A stretch of 64,000 nt of DNA from Clostridia bacterium (GTDB lineage: Bacteria > Bacillota > Clostridia > Christensenellales > Borkfalkiaceae): the NCBI GenBank assembly GCA_017396365.1, contig JAFQMD010000028.1, forward strand, positions 1 to 64,000, read 5' to 3'. The translations under genes and the position numbers were made by a program. Of the stretch, positions 7,629 to 16,409 are shown one piece after another (the first letter of the stretch is position 1; each line of letters opens with the position of its first letter). The notes below the pieces were generated by a model that made no database searches, was not told where the DNA came from, and worked only from the letters and a program-made list of their open reading frames with translations.

Positions 7629-8064
7629 TCCTGCATACTTAGAATACGTTTCAAAAATTTCGCCTAAAACGAACGAAAAGAGAAGTCTTTTCAGAGCGTT
7701 TTGGGTTGGTGGAACTATATGTTTAACAGGTCAAGTAATTCGCTTTGCGTTAGAATTTTTCTTCGGGCTATACGGCGACGTTTTGGCGGGTACTACGTCG
7801 ATAATTTTAATAGGAATAGGCTCGTTTTTAACAGGGCTTGGAGTATACGATAGGATAGGCAAGTACGCAGGCGGTGGCTCTATCGTGCCCATTACCGGTT
7901 TTGCAAACTCCGTCGTATCGCCTGCTATGGATTTTAAAACTGAAGGCTATATTTACGGGCTTGCCGCAAAAATGTTTGTAATAGCAGGACCTATAATCGT
8001 ATTCGGCGTACTCGGTAGCGTTGGCGTTGGTGTAATATATTTTATCGTGGGGTTGTTTTTATAA
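7609..8064 (+). CDS. spoVAC: Stage V sporulation protein AC
   Basis: A 151-residue membrane protein of the SpoVAC/SpoVAEB family, part of the inner-membrane channel that moves dipicolinic acid into the developing spore and out at germination. An N-terminal cytoplasmic stretch (about 30 residues) precedes several hydrophobic helices and the conserved loop YAGGGSIVPITGFANSV. The ATG at 7609 has AAGGAG eleven bases upstream. spoVAD starts on the last base of its stop codon. SpoVAC alone behaves as a mechanosensitive channel in other spore formers. Confidence 0.95.
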   Translation: MNAKNSNPAYLEYVSKISPKTNEKRSLFRAFWVGGTICLTGQVIRFALEFFFGLYGDVLAGTTSIILIGIGSFLTGLGVYDRIGKYAGGGSIVPITGFANSVVSPAMDFKTEGYIYGLAAKMFVIAGPIIVFGVLGSVGVGVIYFIVGLFL

Positions 8065-9071
8065 TGAGTTTAACTATGTTTTTTAAAAATAAACCCGCCA
8101 TAATTGCAACTTCAACAATTTGTGGGCCAAAAGAAAGTCAAGGAAATTTGGCCAAGTATATAGAAACCAAACTATTAGACGATACGTTCGGTGAAAAAAC
8201 TTATGAAAAAGCCGAGTGTAAAATGCTTTCGTTCGTCATTGAGAAAGCAGTCGAAAATGCAAAACTTAACTTAAACGAAATCGACTGTTTAATTTCGGGC
8301 GATTTGTTAAATCAAATAATTTCTTCAAGTTTTAGCGCACGAAAATTAGACGTTCCGTATCTAGGCGTATATAACGCGTGTTCTACAATGAGCGAATCCT
8401 TACTTTTATCTGCGGTAATGGTTGACGGTGGATACGTTAAAAACGTAGCGTGCGCAACGGGTAGTCATTTTTCAACCGCGGAAAGACAATACCGCTATCC
8501 CCTTGAATTAGGCTCGGTAAGACCACCACAAGCGCAATGGACGGTAACGGGAGCAGGTTGCTCAATAGTTTCGTCAAAAGGCGGTCTTTTGCCAAGAATA
8601 ACGACTGCAACCGTTGGGAAAGTTACTGATTTTGGAGTAACGGACGCAAATAATATGGGCGCAGCAATGGCGCCTGCTGCTTTTAGAACGCTCGTTAATC
8701 ATTTTGAAGATACTAACAGAAATCCAGATTATTACGATTTGATTTTAACGGGGGATTTAGGAGCGCTTGGCAGTCGATTGCTTAAAAAACTCTGCGACGA
8801 TAAAGGTATAAATATTGACAAAAACCACGTTGATTGCGGTGAAATGATATATAACATTGACGAAAAAGAATATCAAGGTGGAAGTGGCGCAGGTTGTAGC
8901 GCAGTCGTATTTAATTCTTACGTGTATAAAAGGCTTTTAAAGCGTAAATTTAATAAAGTTTTATTCATTGCAACGGGGGCGCTACTTTCAACGCTATCGA
9001 CACAACAAGGGGAGACTATTCCATCGATAGCGCACGCGGTGAGCATTGAAAACGGGGTGAAAGATGATTGA
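8064..9071 (+). CDS. spoVAD: Stage V sporulation protein AD
   Basis: 335 residues of the SpoVAD family, a thiolase-fold protein that binds dipicolinic acid on the outer face of the spore inner membrane. Recognisable blocks are GVYNACSTMSESLL (equivalent to the thiolase active-site loop), the GSVRPPQAQWTVTGAG segment, and GGSGAGCSA near the C-terminus. Length is typical. It overlaps spoVAC by 1 nt and spoVAE by 8 nt, so the three are translationally coupled. No spoVAA, spoVAB or spoVAF is present, which is the usual reduced set in Clostridia. Confidence 0.95.
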   Translation: MSLTMFFKNKPAIIATSTICGPKESQGNLAKYIETKLLDDTFGEKTYEKAECKMLSFVIEKAVENAKLNLNEIDCLISGDLLNQIISSSFSARKLDVPYLGVYNACSTMSESLLLSAVMVDGGYVKNVACATGSHFSTAERQYRYPLELGSVRPPQAQWTVTGAGCSIVSSKGGLLPRITTATVGKVTDFGVTDANNMGAAMAPAAFRTLVNHFEDTNRNPDYYDLILTGDLGALGSRLLKKLCDDKGINIDKNHVDCGEMIYNIDEKEYQGGSGAGCSAVVFNSYVYKRLLKRKFNKVLFIATGALLSTLSTQQGETIPSIAHAVSIENGVKDD

Positions 9072-9435
9072 CGTATTATTGATGTTTTTAAAAGCGTTCG
9101 TAGTTGGCGGGGCAATATGTACGATTGCGCAACTACTCATAAATTATACTAAAATTACTTCGGGTAAAATATTAGTTTATTTTTTACTTGCCGGACTTTT
9201 TTTGCAAGCAATCGGAGTTTATAAATATATAGTTGAATTTGCAGGCGCAGGGGCAACAGTTCCTATTTGCGGATTTGGTTATTTACTCGCTGAAGGGGCT
9301 ATAAAAGGCGCGAAAGCGGGACTTTTCGGCGCTTTTACGGGTGGACTTGCATCAGCCTCGGCAGGTGTTACCGCAGCGATTGTTTTCGGTTATTTAAACG
9401 CATTAATTTTTAAAGCAAAATCTAAGAAAAATTAG
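9064..9435 (+). CDS. spoVAE: Stage V sporulation protein AE (SpoVAEb type)
   Basis: A 123-residue integral membrane protein homologous to SpoVAC, with the matching AGAGATVPICGFGYLLAEG loop and three or four hydrophobic helices. It is the third channel component for dipicolinate transport. The start follows a GGGGTGA site inside the end of spoVAD. It is the last gene of the three-gene spoVA set. yunB follows after 35 nt. Confidence 0.93.
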   Translation: MIDVLLMFLKAFVVGGAICTIAQLLINYTKITSGKILVYFLLAGLFLQAIGVYKYIVEFAGAGATVPICGFGYLLAEGAIKGAKAGLFGAFTGGLASASAGVTAAIVFGYLNALIFKAKSKKN

Positions 9436-9464
9436 TAAATTTTACAATAAAATCTTCATATATT
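9436..9464 (+). promoter_or_regulatory. Possible sigma-E-type promoter of yunB
   Basis: TAAATTT (9436-9442), 14-bp spacer, CATATATT (9457-9464), compared with sigma-E KMATATT and CATACANT. Seven of eight -10 positions fit, but only five of seven at -35. yunB is a sigma-E gene in Bacillus. The ATG comes 6 nt after this box. Confidence 0.35.
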
Positions 9465-9470
9465 GTTATT

Positions 9471-10115
9471 ATGAAGAAAAATAAGAAGAAAAAATTTTCA
9501 CTAAAATTATTATCGTTTATAATTTCAGTAATAATTCTTGCAACCTGCTTATATTTTTCATCAAATAGAATAATGGTTGATTTAGCCTTGGAAACGTTTT
9601 CTTCTGCAATTTCAAATACAAGTTACAACGCGATAGAAAAAATGGTAAAAAGCGGTTACCGTTATGAAGATTTAACTAAAATTTGCCTAGATAGTAACGG
9701 TCAAGTTACGATGATTATTACAAACAGTTTAAAGGTAAACGAAGTTTCTTCAAGCATTGCGACCGACACCTATAATTTTTTAAAAAAGAAAATAGAAAAA
9801 GGTGTAGAAGTTCCGCTTGGAGCGTTTACTGGGCTTAGGCTTTTTAGTGGGTTCGGGCCTAAAATAAAGATGCCGTTAATTAGCGTAGCGTCGGTAAAAT
9901 GCGATATATTATCCGAATTTAGAAGCGCTGGGATAAACCAAGTGCGACACGTATTATATCTTAATATTATTAGCGTTGTTTCACTCGTAACTAAAACTAC
10001 GACAAAAACTGTTTCTGACAAAATAAACGTGCTCGTTTACGACAACTTAATAGTAGGAAAAGTTCCAGAAGTGTTCATTACGAGTCAACTTTTGGGTTCT
10101 GGCGTTGAAAAATAA
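9471..10115 (+). CDS. yunB: Sporulation protein YunB
   Basis: 214 residues with one N-terminal membrane anchor (about 11-28) and an extracytoplasmic domain of the YunB family, a sigma-E regulon protein needed for full sporulation in Bacillus but of unknown biochemistry. Diagnostic stretches are MIITNSLKVNEVSS, EVPLGAFTGLRLFSGFGPKI and AGINQVRHVLYLNI. No Shine-Dalgarno sequence precedes the ATG. A terminator follows the stop. The clustering with spoVA supports a spore role. Confidence 0.88.
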   Translation: MKKNKKKKFSLKLLSFIISVIILATCLYFSSNRIMVDLALETFSSAISNTSYNAIEKMVKSGYRYEDLTKICLDSNGQVTMIITNSLKVNEVSSSIATDTYNFLKKKIEKGVEVPLGAFTGLRLFSGFGPKIKMPLISVASVKCDILSEFRSAGINQVRHVLYLNIISVVSLVTKTTTKTVSDKINVLVYDNLIVGKVPEVFITSQLLGSGVEK

Positions 10116-10119
10116 TAAA

Positions 10120-10144
10120 AACGGGAGATTTTCTTCCGTTTTTT
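10120..10144 (+). terminator. Terminator of the spoVA-yunB block
   Basis: A 9-bp stem with one G-T pair (10120-10128 with 10132-10140) followed by a T run. It abuts the promoter of the next gene. Confidence 0.7.
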
Positions 10145-10145
10145 C

Positions 10146-10174
10146 TTTTCAAAATCAATTATATTTGCTAAAAT
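10146..10174 (+). promoter_or_regulatory. Promoter of the U32 peptidase-mutS2 operon (leaderless geometry)
   Basis: TTTTCA (10146-10151), 17-bp spacer, TAAAAT (10169-10174). The ATG of the gene begins at 10181, six bases after the -10 box, so transcription should start at or within a base or two of the start codon. Confidence 0.55.
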
Positions 10175-10180
10175 ATAATT

Positions 10181-12337
10181 ATGATAGAATTATTAGCGCC
10201 TGTCGGGAGTCAAAAGAGTTTTTACTCTGCAATAAATAGCGGAGCAAACGCCGTTTATTTAGGGCTTAGCGATTTCTCGGCAAGAAAAAACGCCGAAAAT
10301 TTCAATTCGGACAATATTAACTATTTCGTTTCTTACGCTCACGCTTTAAACGTAAAGGTTTATCTTACCGTTAATACGATTATTAAAGACGACGAAATAA
10401 GCGATTTTTTAAAAACTGTAGCAACTGCTTATAGCGCAGGCGTTGACGCATTTATTTTGCAAGACGTTTTTTTTGCAAAAGTTTTAAAAGAAAAATTTAG
10501 CGATATAGTTTTACATCTTTCAACTCAAGGTGGAGTAAACGAAGTCGGTGGAGCAGAAATTGCTCTTAGAGAAGGCTTTTCGAGAGTTATTCTCGCAAGA
10601 GAAACACCTATTGAAGAAATTGAAAAGATAACTAAAATTATCGAGACGGAAGTTTTTGTTCACGGCGCTCTTTGCTCTTGTTTTTCTGGTCATTGCTATA
10701 TGAGTTCATTTATAGGTGGCAATAGCGGAAATAGAGGGCTTTGCAAACAACCTTGTCGAAAGGAATATCAATTAGAAAGTAGTAAAAATAGTGGCGAATA
10801 CGCTATTTCTCTTGCAGATTTATGCTTAGTTGACGATTTGAATAGGCTTATAAAGGCAGGGGTGAAAAGTTTTAAAATCGAAGGTAGAATGAGATCTCCC
10901 GAGTACGTGGGCGCTTCGGTCAAGTTATATAGAAACGCGTTGGACGGTAAGCCTTATTCGCTTGGTGAAGTCAAGCGAGCCTTTAACCGTGGCGATTATA
11001 CAAAAGGCTACGTTTTCGGCGTTGATAAGAATATAATCTCGGATAAAGTACAAAATCATTTGGGCGAAAAAGTCGGCGTCGTTACCAAAATAAAAGGGCA
11101 GTCACTTTTTACCGATAGAAAAAATCTTAAAGGCGACGCTTTTAAAATTATTTCAAACGGCAAAGAAGTTGCAAACGCAATTTGTGAAGAAAATGGAAAC
11201 GTTCTAAAATTCAAAGGTAACGCTAAAGTTGGCGACGAACTTAGAATAACCAAAGACGTTTCACTTTTAGACGCTAAAGCCGAACACAGAAAGAAAGTAA
11301 TTAAAGTTAACGTTTTTTTAGACGAGCAGTCTAAACTTTGTTTGGAAAGCGAAGGTATTTTAGTTAAGTCAAACGAGCCTATTGAAAAGGCTAAAAATTG
11401 CCCGACGGATAGAGCGGAAATAGTTGCAAATCTAAATAAAACCGACGTGTATCCATTTTTAGTTGAGTGCGAAATAAAAATTGAAAACGAATACTTTATT
11501 GCTAAAAAAGTTTTAAATAATTTGCGTTCGGAACTTTATAAAAAGGTGTTTTATAAAGACGTAAAACCTTTAAAAATCCCTGAACATATCATAAATAATA
11601 GAGTAAATTACGAAAGAAAGTATAACTGCGTTATTTTAACGGACGAATACGTTGAAACAACTCCTTTCGACGCTTTCGTTTTGCATCCTAACGACTACGA
11701 CGACTTACGTGGCGTCAATGCGATTTTAGATAAAGTCAACTGCGATAAGTTTTTATTCGTGCCGTCGTTTTTACCAAGCGAAAGTAAAAAGTCAGTTGAA
11801 AACTTGTTGCCGTTTTTCGACGGAGTGTATGCGGACGGACTATCTGGCATTGCCCTTAGTAAAAAATACGATAAAAAACTTATTTGTGGAGTTGGACTAA
11901 ATGCGTTTAATTCTATTGATATTCTTAGGCTCTACGAGATTTCCGACTGCGTAGTATCGTCCGTTGAACTTGCAACTTTTGAAAGAAATTCTTTGCCTAA
12001 AACGAATCTTTTTACTTTTGGAAGTATTCGCCTTATGGAATTTATATACTGTCCGTTTGGAAAAGAGTGTAAAAATTGTAAAAGGACGAACGATTTTTAC
12101 AGATTGACGGATAAACTCGGTCACTCTTTTAAATTAAGGCGTTATAAAATAGGAAAAACCTGCAAATTTGAACTTTATAACGAACAAATTTTACTTTCAA
12201 ACCGAGAGGAAATGCAATTTGTAAATTTAATCGGAGTTGACAAATCCCTATACGACGCATTTACTTTAGGAGACGTTGGTCAAATTAAAGCAAAAAGTCA
12301 AGTAACAATGGGAAACCTTAAAAGAGGAGTATTTTAA
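10181..12337 (+). CDS. U32-family peptidase / RlhA-like protein
   Basis: A 718-residue member of peptidase family U32, close in layout to YrrO/YdcP and to RlhA, which hydroxylates C2501 of 23S rRNA. The N-terminal TIM-barrel-like domain (1-330) carries the family signature EVFVHGALCSCFSGHCYMSS followed by GNSGNRGLCKQPCR with the conserved cysteines. A DUF3656-like insert (about 370-460) and a C-terminal barrel-like part with a Cys cluster (CPFGKECKNCKR) follow. Whether it is a protease or an RNA-modification factor cannot be decided here. It overlaps mutS2 by 1 nt. No Shine-Dalgarno sequence is seen. Confidence 0.85.
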   Translation: MIELLAPVGSQKSFYSAINSGANAVYLGLSDFSARKNAENFNSDNINYFVSYAHALNVKVYLTVNTIIKDDEISDFLKTVATAYSAGVDAFILQDVFFAKVLKEKFSDIVLHLSTQGGVNEVGGAEIALREGFSRVILARETPIEEIEKITKIIETEVFVHGALCSCFSGHCYMSSFIGGNSGNRGLCKQPCRKEYQLESSKNSGEYAISLADLCLVDDLNRLIKAGVKSFKIEGRMRSPEYVGASVKLYRNALDGKPYSLGEVKRAFNRGDYTKGYVFGVDKNIISDKVQNHLGEKVGVVTKIKGQSLFTDRKNLKGDAFKIISNGKEVANAICEENGNVLKFKGNAKVGDELRITKDVSLLDAKAEHRKKVIKVNVFLDEQSKLCLESEGILVKSNEPIEKAKNCPTDRAEIVANLNKTDVYPFLVECEIKIENEYFIAKKVLNNLRSELYKKVFYKDVKPLKIPEHIINNRVNYERKYNCVILTDEYVETTPFDAFVLHPNDYDDLRGVNAILDKVNCDKFLFVPSFLPSESKKSVENLLPFFDGVYADGLSGIALSKKYDKKLICGVGLNAFNSIDILRLYEISDCVVSSVELATFERNSLPKTNLFTFGSIRLMEFIYCPFGKECKNCKRTNDFYRLTDKLGHSFKLRRYKIGKTCKFELYNEQILLSNREEMQFVNLIGVDKSLYDAFTLGDVGQIKAKSQVTMGNLKRGVF

Positions 12338-14697
12338 TGATTACAGATAAATCGCTTAAAGCGCTTGAATTTGATAAAGTTGCTCTAAAATTAAGCGAAT
12401 ATTGCGTTTTGCGCAAAACTAAAGAGTTAGCGATAAACTTAAAGCCCGAAGAGAATTTTTTAGACGCTAAGCACTTGCAAGATAAAACGAGCGAGGCGTT
12501 TGAACTTTTATACACGGGTGGAGTTAGCGGTATTGAGTTTTTCGACGACGTAGAAGACGCTCCCGAAAGAGCAGAAAAGGGCTCGACTCTATCTATGGGC
12601 GAACTTTTAAGAATTTCAAGATTTTTAAAATCGAGTAGAATTTTAAGTTCTTCGATACTGTCGTCAACGATAGACGCTCCCATTTTAAAAGCGCAAGCGT
12701 CTGCAATTTTTATTGACGCTTATCTTGAAAACGAAATCCGCGCTAAAATAATTTCAGAAGATACGATGAGTGACAATGCGTCGGACAAGTTGTATTCTTT
12801 GCGAAAATTGATTAAACGGCTAAACGAACAAATTAAAGAGAAACTTTCGTCTTTTATTAGGGCTGGTAACAATAAATATTTGCAAGAAAACATAATTACG
12901 ATGCGTGGAGATAGGTACGTATTGCCTGTAAAAAGCGAATATCGTGGGCAAATTAGCGGTTTTATACACGACCAGTCGTCAACGGGCGCAACCGTGTTTA
13001 TCGAGCCTACCGCCGTTTTAGAACTTAACAACTCGCTAAAAACTGCAACTTTGGAAGAACAACTCGAAGTTGAGAGAATTTTGGCTGACTTATCGCAAAA
13101 AGTCGGCGTAATTTCAAAGCAATTAAAAGCAAACGAGCAAATCGCCGTTGATATTGATTTAACGTACGGCAAGGCTACCTACGCATACAAAACCAACGCA
13201 ATAAAGCCAAATTTTAACTCAAACGGAAGGATGAATATCGTAAGGGGAAGACATCCTTTAATTCACCCTAAAACCGTAGTTCCGGTAAGCGTTAAGTTTG
13301 GTTACGACTATAATTATTTACTTGTAACAGGTCCAAATACGGGCGGTAAAACCGTAACGCTTAAAATGGTTGGTCTTTTTTCCGTTATGGCAACGTGCGG
13401 AATGTTCGTTCAAGCCGAAATGGGCAGTGAAATTTCCTATTTTAAAAAGATTTTTTGCGACGTTGGGGACGAACAAAGCATAGAGCAAAGCCTATCCACC
13501 TTTTCTTCTCACATGAAAAATATAATTGACGTTACTAATAACGTTGACGGCGACTCACTCGTATTAATTGACGAAATAGGCGCGGGAACCGATCCGGACG
13601 AGGGTAGCGCTCTTGCAAGGGCAATTATTGAAAAATTGCTCGATAGGGGTAGTTACGGCATAATAACTACTCACTATTCTGCGCTTAAAGAATTTGCGTA
13701 TTCAGACCTACGTATTAAAAATGCAGGTATGGAATTTGACAGTCAAACTTTTGCTCCGCTTTACAAAATAAATATCGGCATGCCGGGTAGTTCTAACGCC
13801 ATAGAAATTTCAAAAAGGTTAGGTCTTGGCGACGAAATTGCCGAAAAAGCCTACTCATTTTTAAGCGGAAATAAAATTTCTTTCGAAAAAGTTTTAAAAG
13901 AGGCGGAAAAGTCAAGGCAAGAAGCCCTTGACTTAAAGACTAAACTTGAACTTATTAAGATTGAAGAAGATAAAAAACTTAAAGAAATCAACGACGAAAG
14001 GCAAAAACTTGAAGTTGAAAAAGAGAGATTTTATACTAAAGCAAAGGCTGAAAGTAGAAGAATCGTAAGTGAAAAATTACAAGAAGCCGACGATATTATT
14101 GAAGAAATTAAGGTTTTATTCGATAAAGAAGAATTGACGAGCGGAGACCTTATAAGAGCAAGGACTTTAAGAAATAAACTTGAAGATAAAAAGTACGATT
14201 TAGACGAAGTTGAAGAAAAAATCGTAAACTATTCGCTTGTCAACGCTAAAATTTTAAAAGTTGGCGACGAGGTATTTTATAAGCCGACTGAAAGCATTTG
14301 TAAAGTCAATTCAATAAACGAAAAGAAAGGCGAGTGCGAAATTTTTATGGGTACGGTAAGAATAAAAGCAAAACTTTCCGACCTTTTCTTCGTATCTAAA
14401 GCAAAGCAAACGCAAAAAACTACCGTTGCCGTAAAACGCGAGTCTTTCATAAGTCCGCTTATGGAAATCAACGTAATAGGTCTAACCGTTTTGGAGGCTA
14501 TTCCAGAAATTGAAAGTTTTATTGACCAAGCGATTGTAAATAATCTTGAAGAAGTTAAAATTATTCACGGTAAAGGGCTTAAAATTCTTAGCACCGCAAT
14601 TCACGACTTTTTAAGAAGAAATAAGCGTGTTGAAAGTTATCGTTTTGGAAAATACGGCGAAGGCGAGCGCGGAGTTACTTTTGTTAAACTTAAATAA
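12337..14697 (+). CDS. mutS2: Endonuclease MutS2
   Basis: 786 residues with the MutS2 architecture: a core and clamp domain lacking the mismatch-recognition domain, the ATPase with Walker A TGPNTGGKTVT, Walker B VLIDEIGAGTDP, a long charged coiled coil (about 510-620), a KOW-like segment, and a C-terminal Smr nuclease domain (about 705-786) with the IHGKGLKIL motif. MutS2 suppresses homologous recombination and, in Bacillus, rescues collided ribosomes. It starts on the last base of the upstream stop codon. Confidence 0.95.
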   Translation: MITDKSLKALEFDKVALKLSEYCVLRKTKELAINLKPEENFLDAKHLQDKTSEAFELLYTGGVSGIEFFDDVEDAPERAEKGSTLSMGELLRISRFLKSSRILSSSILSSTIDAPILKAQASAIFIDAYLENEIRAKIISEDTMSDNASDKLYSLRKLIKRLNEQIKEKLSSFIRAGNNKYLQENIITMRGDRYVLPVKSEYRGQISGFIHDQSSTGATVFIEPTAVLELNNSLKTATLEEQLEVERILADLSQKVGVISKQLKANEQIAVDIDLTYGKATYAYKTNAIKPNFNSNGRMNIVRGRHPLIHPKTVVPVSVKFGYDYNYLLVTGPNTGGKTVTLKMVGLFSVMATCGMFVQAEMGSEISYFKKIFCDVGDEQSIEQSLSTFSSHMKNIIDVTNNVDGDSLVLIDEIGAGTDPDEGSALARAIIEKLLDRGSYGIITTHYSALKEFAYSDLRIKNAGMEFDSQTFAPLYKINIGMPGSSNAIEISKRLGLGDEIAEKAYSFLSGNKISFEKVLKEAEKSRQEALDLKTKLELIKIEEDKKLKEINDERQKLEVEKERFYTKAKAESRRIVSEKLQEADDIIEEIKVLFDKEELTSGDLIRARTLRNKLEDKKYDLDEVEEKIVNYSLVNAKILKVGDEVFYKPTESICKVNSINEKKGECEIFMGTVRIKAKLSDLFFVSKAKQTQKTTVAVKRESFISPLMEINVIGLTVLEAIPEIESFIDQAIVNNLEEVKIIHGKGLKILSTAIHDFLRRNKRVESYRFGKYGEGERGVTFVKLK

Positions 14698-14726
14698 TTG
14701 ATTTATTTTAATTTAAGTGATATAAT
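14698..14726 (+). promoter_or_regulatory. Promoter directly after mutS2
   Basis: TTGATT (14698-14703), 17-bp spacer, perfect TATAAT (14721-14726). It drives the membrane protein-nifS-thiI operon and shows that an upstream in-frame TTG at 14698 is not the start codon. Confidence 0.75.
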
Positions 14727-14754
14727 ATGTACATTAACTATTTTGGAGATGCAA

Positions 14755-15294
14755 ATGAGAGAGGTTTTATACGAAGAATCTGCAAACCCTTCCAATTTAA
14801 AAATACAAAAAATTATATATATAGTCTATTCAATTTTTCTTTGGGCGCTAATTATTTCAAGCCTTTTCGTGTTTTTTGTCGAGTTTTTTATAACTGGATT
14901 TGATTTATTATTGCTTTTTTTAGTTCCGCCTGCAATTTTATTTTGGTTTATAAGAAGTAAAATTTATTATTGCGTTGACTTAATTTTCGTCAGCGGTTCT
15001 ACAAGGGTTATTAAGGTTGTCAATTATAAAAAGCGTAAAAAAATTATAATATTTGACTCAAAAGAAGTATTGCAAGTTGGAAAAATTACTAGCGCCTCTT
15101 TTGAAAAAGTTTGGAATACGCCAAATATTAAAAAGGTTTACGCAACTCCTAATAAATACTTAGAGCAAGGCTATTACGTCTATTTAAATCAAAACGGACA
15201 ACCTTACGTAGTAATTTTAGAATGTAAAGAAGATTACCTTTTGCATCTCGTTAGTTTTACGGGCAAACAGGTCGTTGAAAAGGATTATAAATGA
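14755..15294 (+). CDS. Uncharacterised two-helix membrane protein
   Basis: 179 residues, with two hydrophobic helices in the N-terminal third (about residues 20-75) and a soluble C-terminal domain of about 100 residues rich in beta-prone stretches (IFDSKEVLQVGK, YYVYLNQNGQPYVVIL). The layout resembles small Clostridia membrane proteins of the DUF6106 kind, but I cannot confirm the family. GGAG sits six bases before the ATG at 14755, which together with the promoter sets the start. It overlaps the cysteine desulfurase gene by 4 nt, so it is in the nifS-thiI operon. Confidence 0.7.
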   Translation: MREVLYEESANPSNLKIQKIIYIVYSIFLWALIISSLFVFFVEFFITGFDLLLLFLVPPAILFWFIRSKIYYCVDLIFVSGSTRVIKVVNYKKRKKIIIFDSKEVLQVGKITSASFEKVWNTPNIKKVYATPNKYLEQGYYVYLNQNGQPYVVILECKEDYLLHLVSFTGKQVVEKDYK

Positions 15295-16409
15295 TATATT
15301 TAGATAACGCGGCTACGACAAAGCCGCTTTTTAACGCGATTAAAGAATGTGAAAAATATTTAAACGACGAGTATTTTAACCCGTCGGCAAAATATAAGCA
15401 GGGTATCGAAACGAAAAAGGTTATTGAAAGAGCAAGAAAGGTGTTTTTGGACGATTTGTCCTCAAATTTCGACGTCGTTTTTACGTCTTGCGGAACGGAG
15501 GCTGATAACACTGCGATTTTTTCATTTGCAAAAAGGGGCAACGTGATTACGAGTTTGGGCGAACATTCTGCAGTTTACGAGTGTTTTAACCAACTTAAAA
15601 TAAAAGGCGTTGAAGTTAGGTTTGCAAAACTTTTACCAGACGGTAGAGTAGATAAAGAGCATTTACTTAGCCTTGTTGACGAGAAAACGACTTTTGTTTC
15701 AATCGTCCACGTAAACAACGAAACGGGCGGTATAAACGACATTTGCGACTTGGCAAACGCTATAAAAAGAAAAAATCCGTCCGTAATTTTTCACTCGGAC
15801 GGCGTTCAGGCGTTTGGAAAGTTGCCCTATAATTTAACTGACGATATTGATTTGTATTCGGTAAGCGCCCACAAAATAGGCGGACTTAAAGGTACGGGCG
15901 CTCTTATTAAAAAGAAAAAATTAACGCTTACGCCTTATCTTTTTGGCGGTGGACAAGAAAACGGACTTCGTAGTGGAACTGAAAACGTTTTCGGAATAAC
16001 AGTTTTTGCAAGCGCTTATAAACAAAAAAGAGATAAAATAACTGAAAATTTTAATTACGCTTTAAGTTTAAAAGAGTTGTTTTTAAAAAACTTAAATACT
16101 GAAATTATTAAAGTTATTTCAACCGAATTTTGTTCGCCGTACGTTTTAAGTCTTTCGGCTGAGGGGCTTAGGGGCGAGGTGATTCTTCATATGATGGAAG
16201 AATTCGGTGTAATAATCGGTACGGGGTCTGCGTGTTCGTCTAAAAATCCTCATAGTAGAATTTTAAAAGAATGCGGATTTGGCGCTAAAACTTTAGACGG
16301 CGCTTTAAGAATTAGTTTTTCTAATTTTACTACTAAAGACGACGTTTTGTTTGCAGTAGAAAAACTTAACGAGTGCGTAAAAAAACTTAAAGGAATAATG
16401 AGAAAATGA
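15291..16409 (+). CDS. Cysteine desulfurase (NifS/IscS-like)
   Basis: A 372-residue PLP enzyme that releases sulfur from cysteine as a protein persulfide. The PLP lysine is Lys195 in VSAHKIGG, and the cofactor region includes HVNNETG and HSDGVQAFGKLP. The persulfide cysteine is Cys315 in GTGSACSSK. It overlaps the next gene thiI by 4 nt, so its job is very likely to supply sulfur for 4-thiouridine in tRNA, as with the NifZ-ThiI pair of Bacillus. No Fe-S scaffold gene is adjacent. Confidence 0.93.
   Translation: MIYLDNAATTKPLFNAIKECEKYLNDEYFNPSAKYKQGIETKKVIERARKVFLDDLSSNFDVVFTSCGTEADNTAIFSFAKRGNVITSLGEHSAVYECFNQLKIKGVEVRFAKLLPDGRVDKEHLLSLVDEKTTFVSIVHVNNETGGINDICDLANAIKRKNPSVIFHSDGVQAFGKLPYNLTDDIDLYSVSAHKIGGLKGTGALIKKKKLTLTPYLFGGGQENGLRSGTENVFGITVFASAYKQKRDKITENFNYALSLKELFLKNLNTEIIKVISTEFCSPYVLSLSAEGLRGEVILHMMEEFGVIIGTGSACSSKNPHSRILKECGFGAKTLDGALRISFSNFTTKDDVLFAVEKLNECVKKLKGIMRK

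Noticed and set aside
12720-13172. 150-codon minus-strand open frame inside mutS2
   Set aside because: Shadow of the mutS2 coding bias; no start signals and no recognisable protein features.
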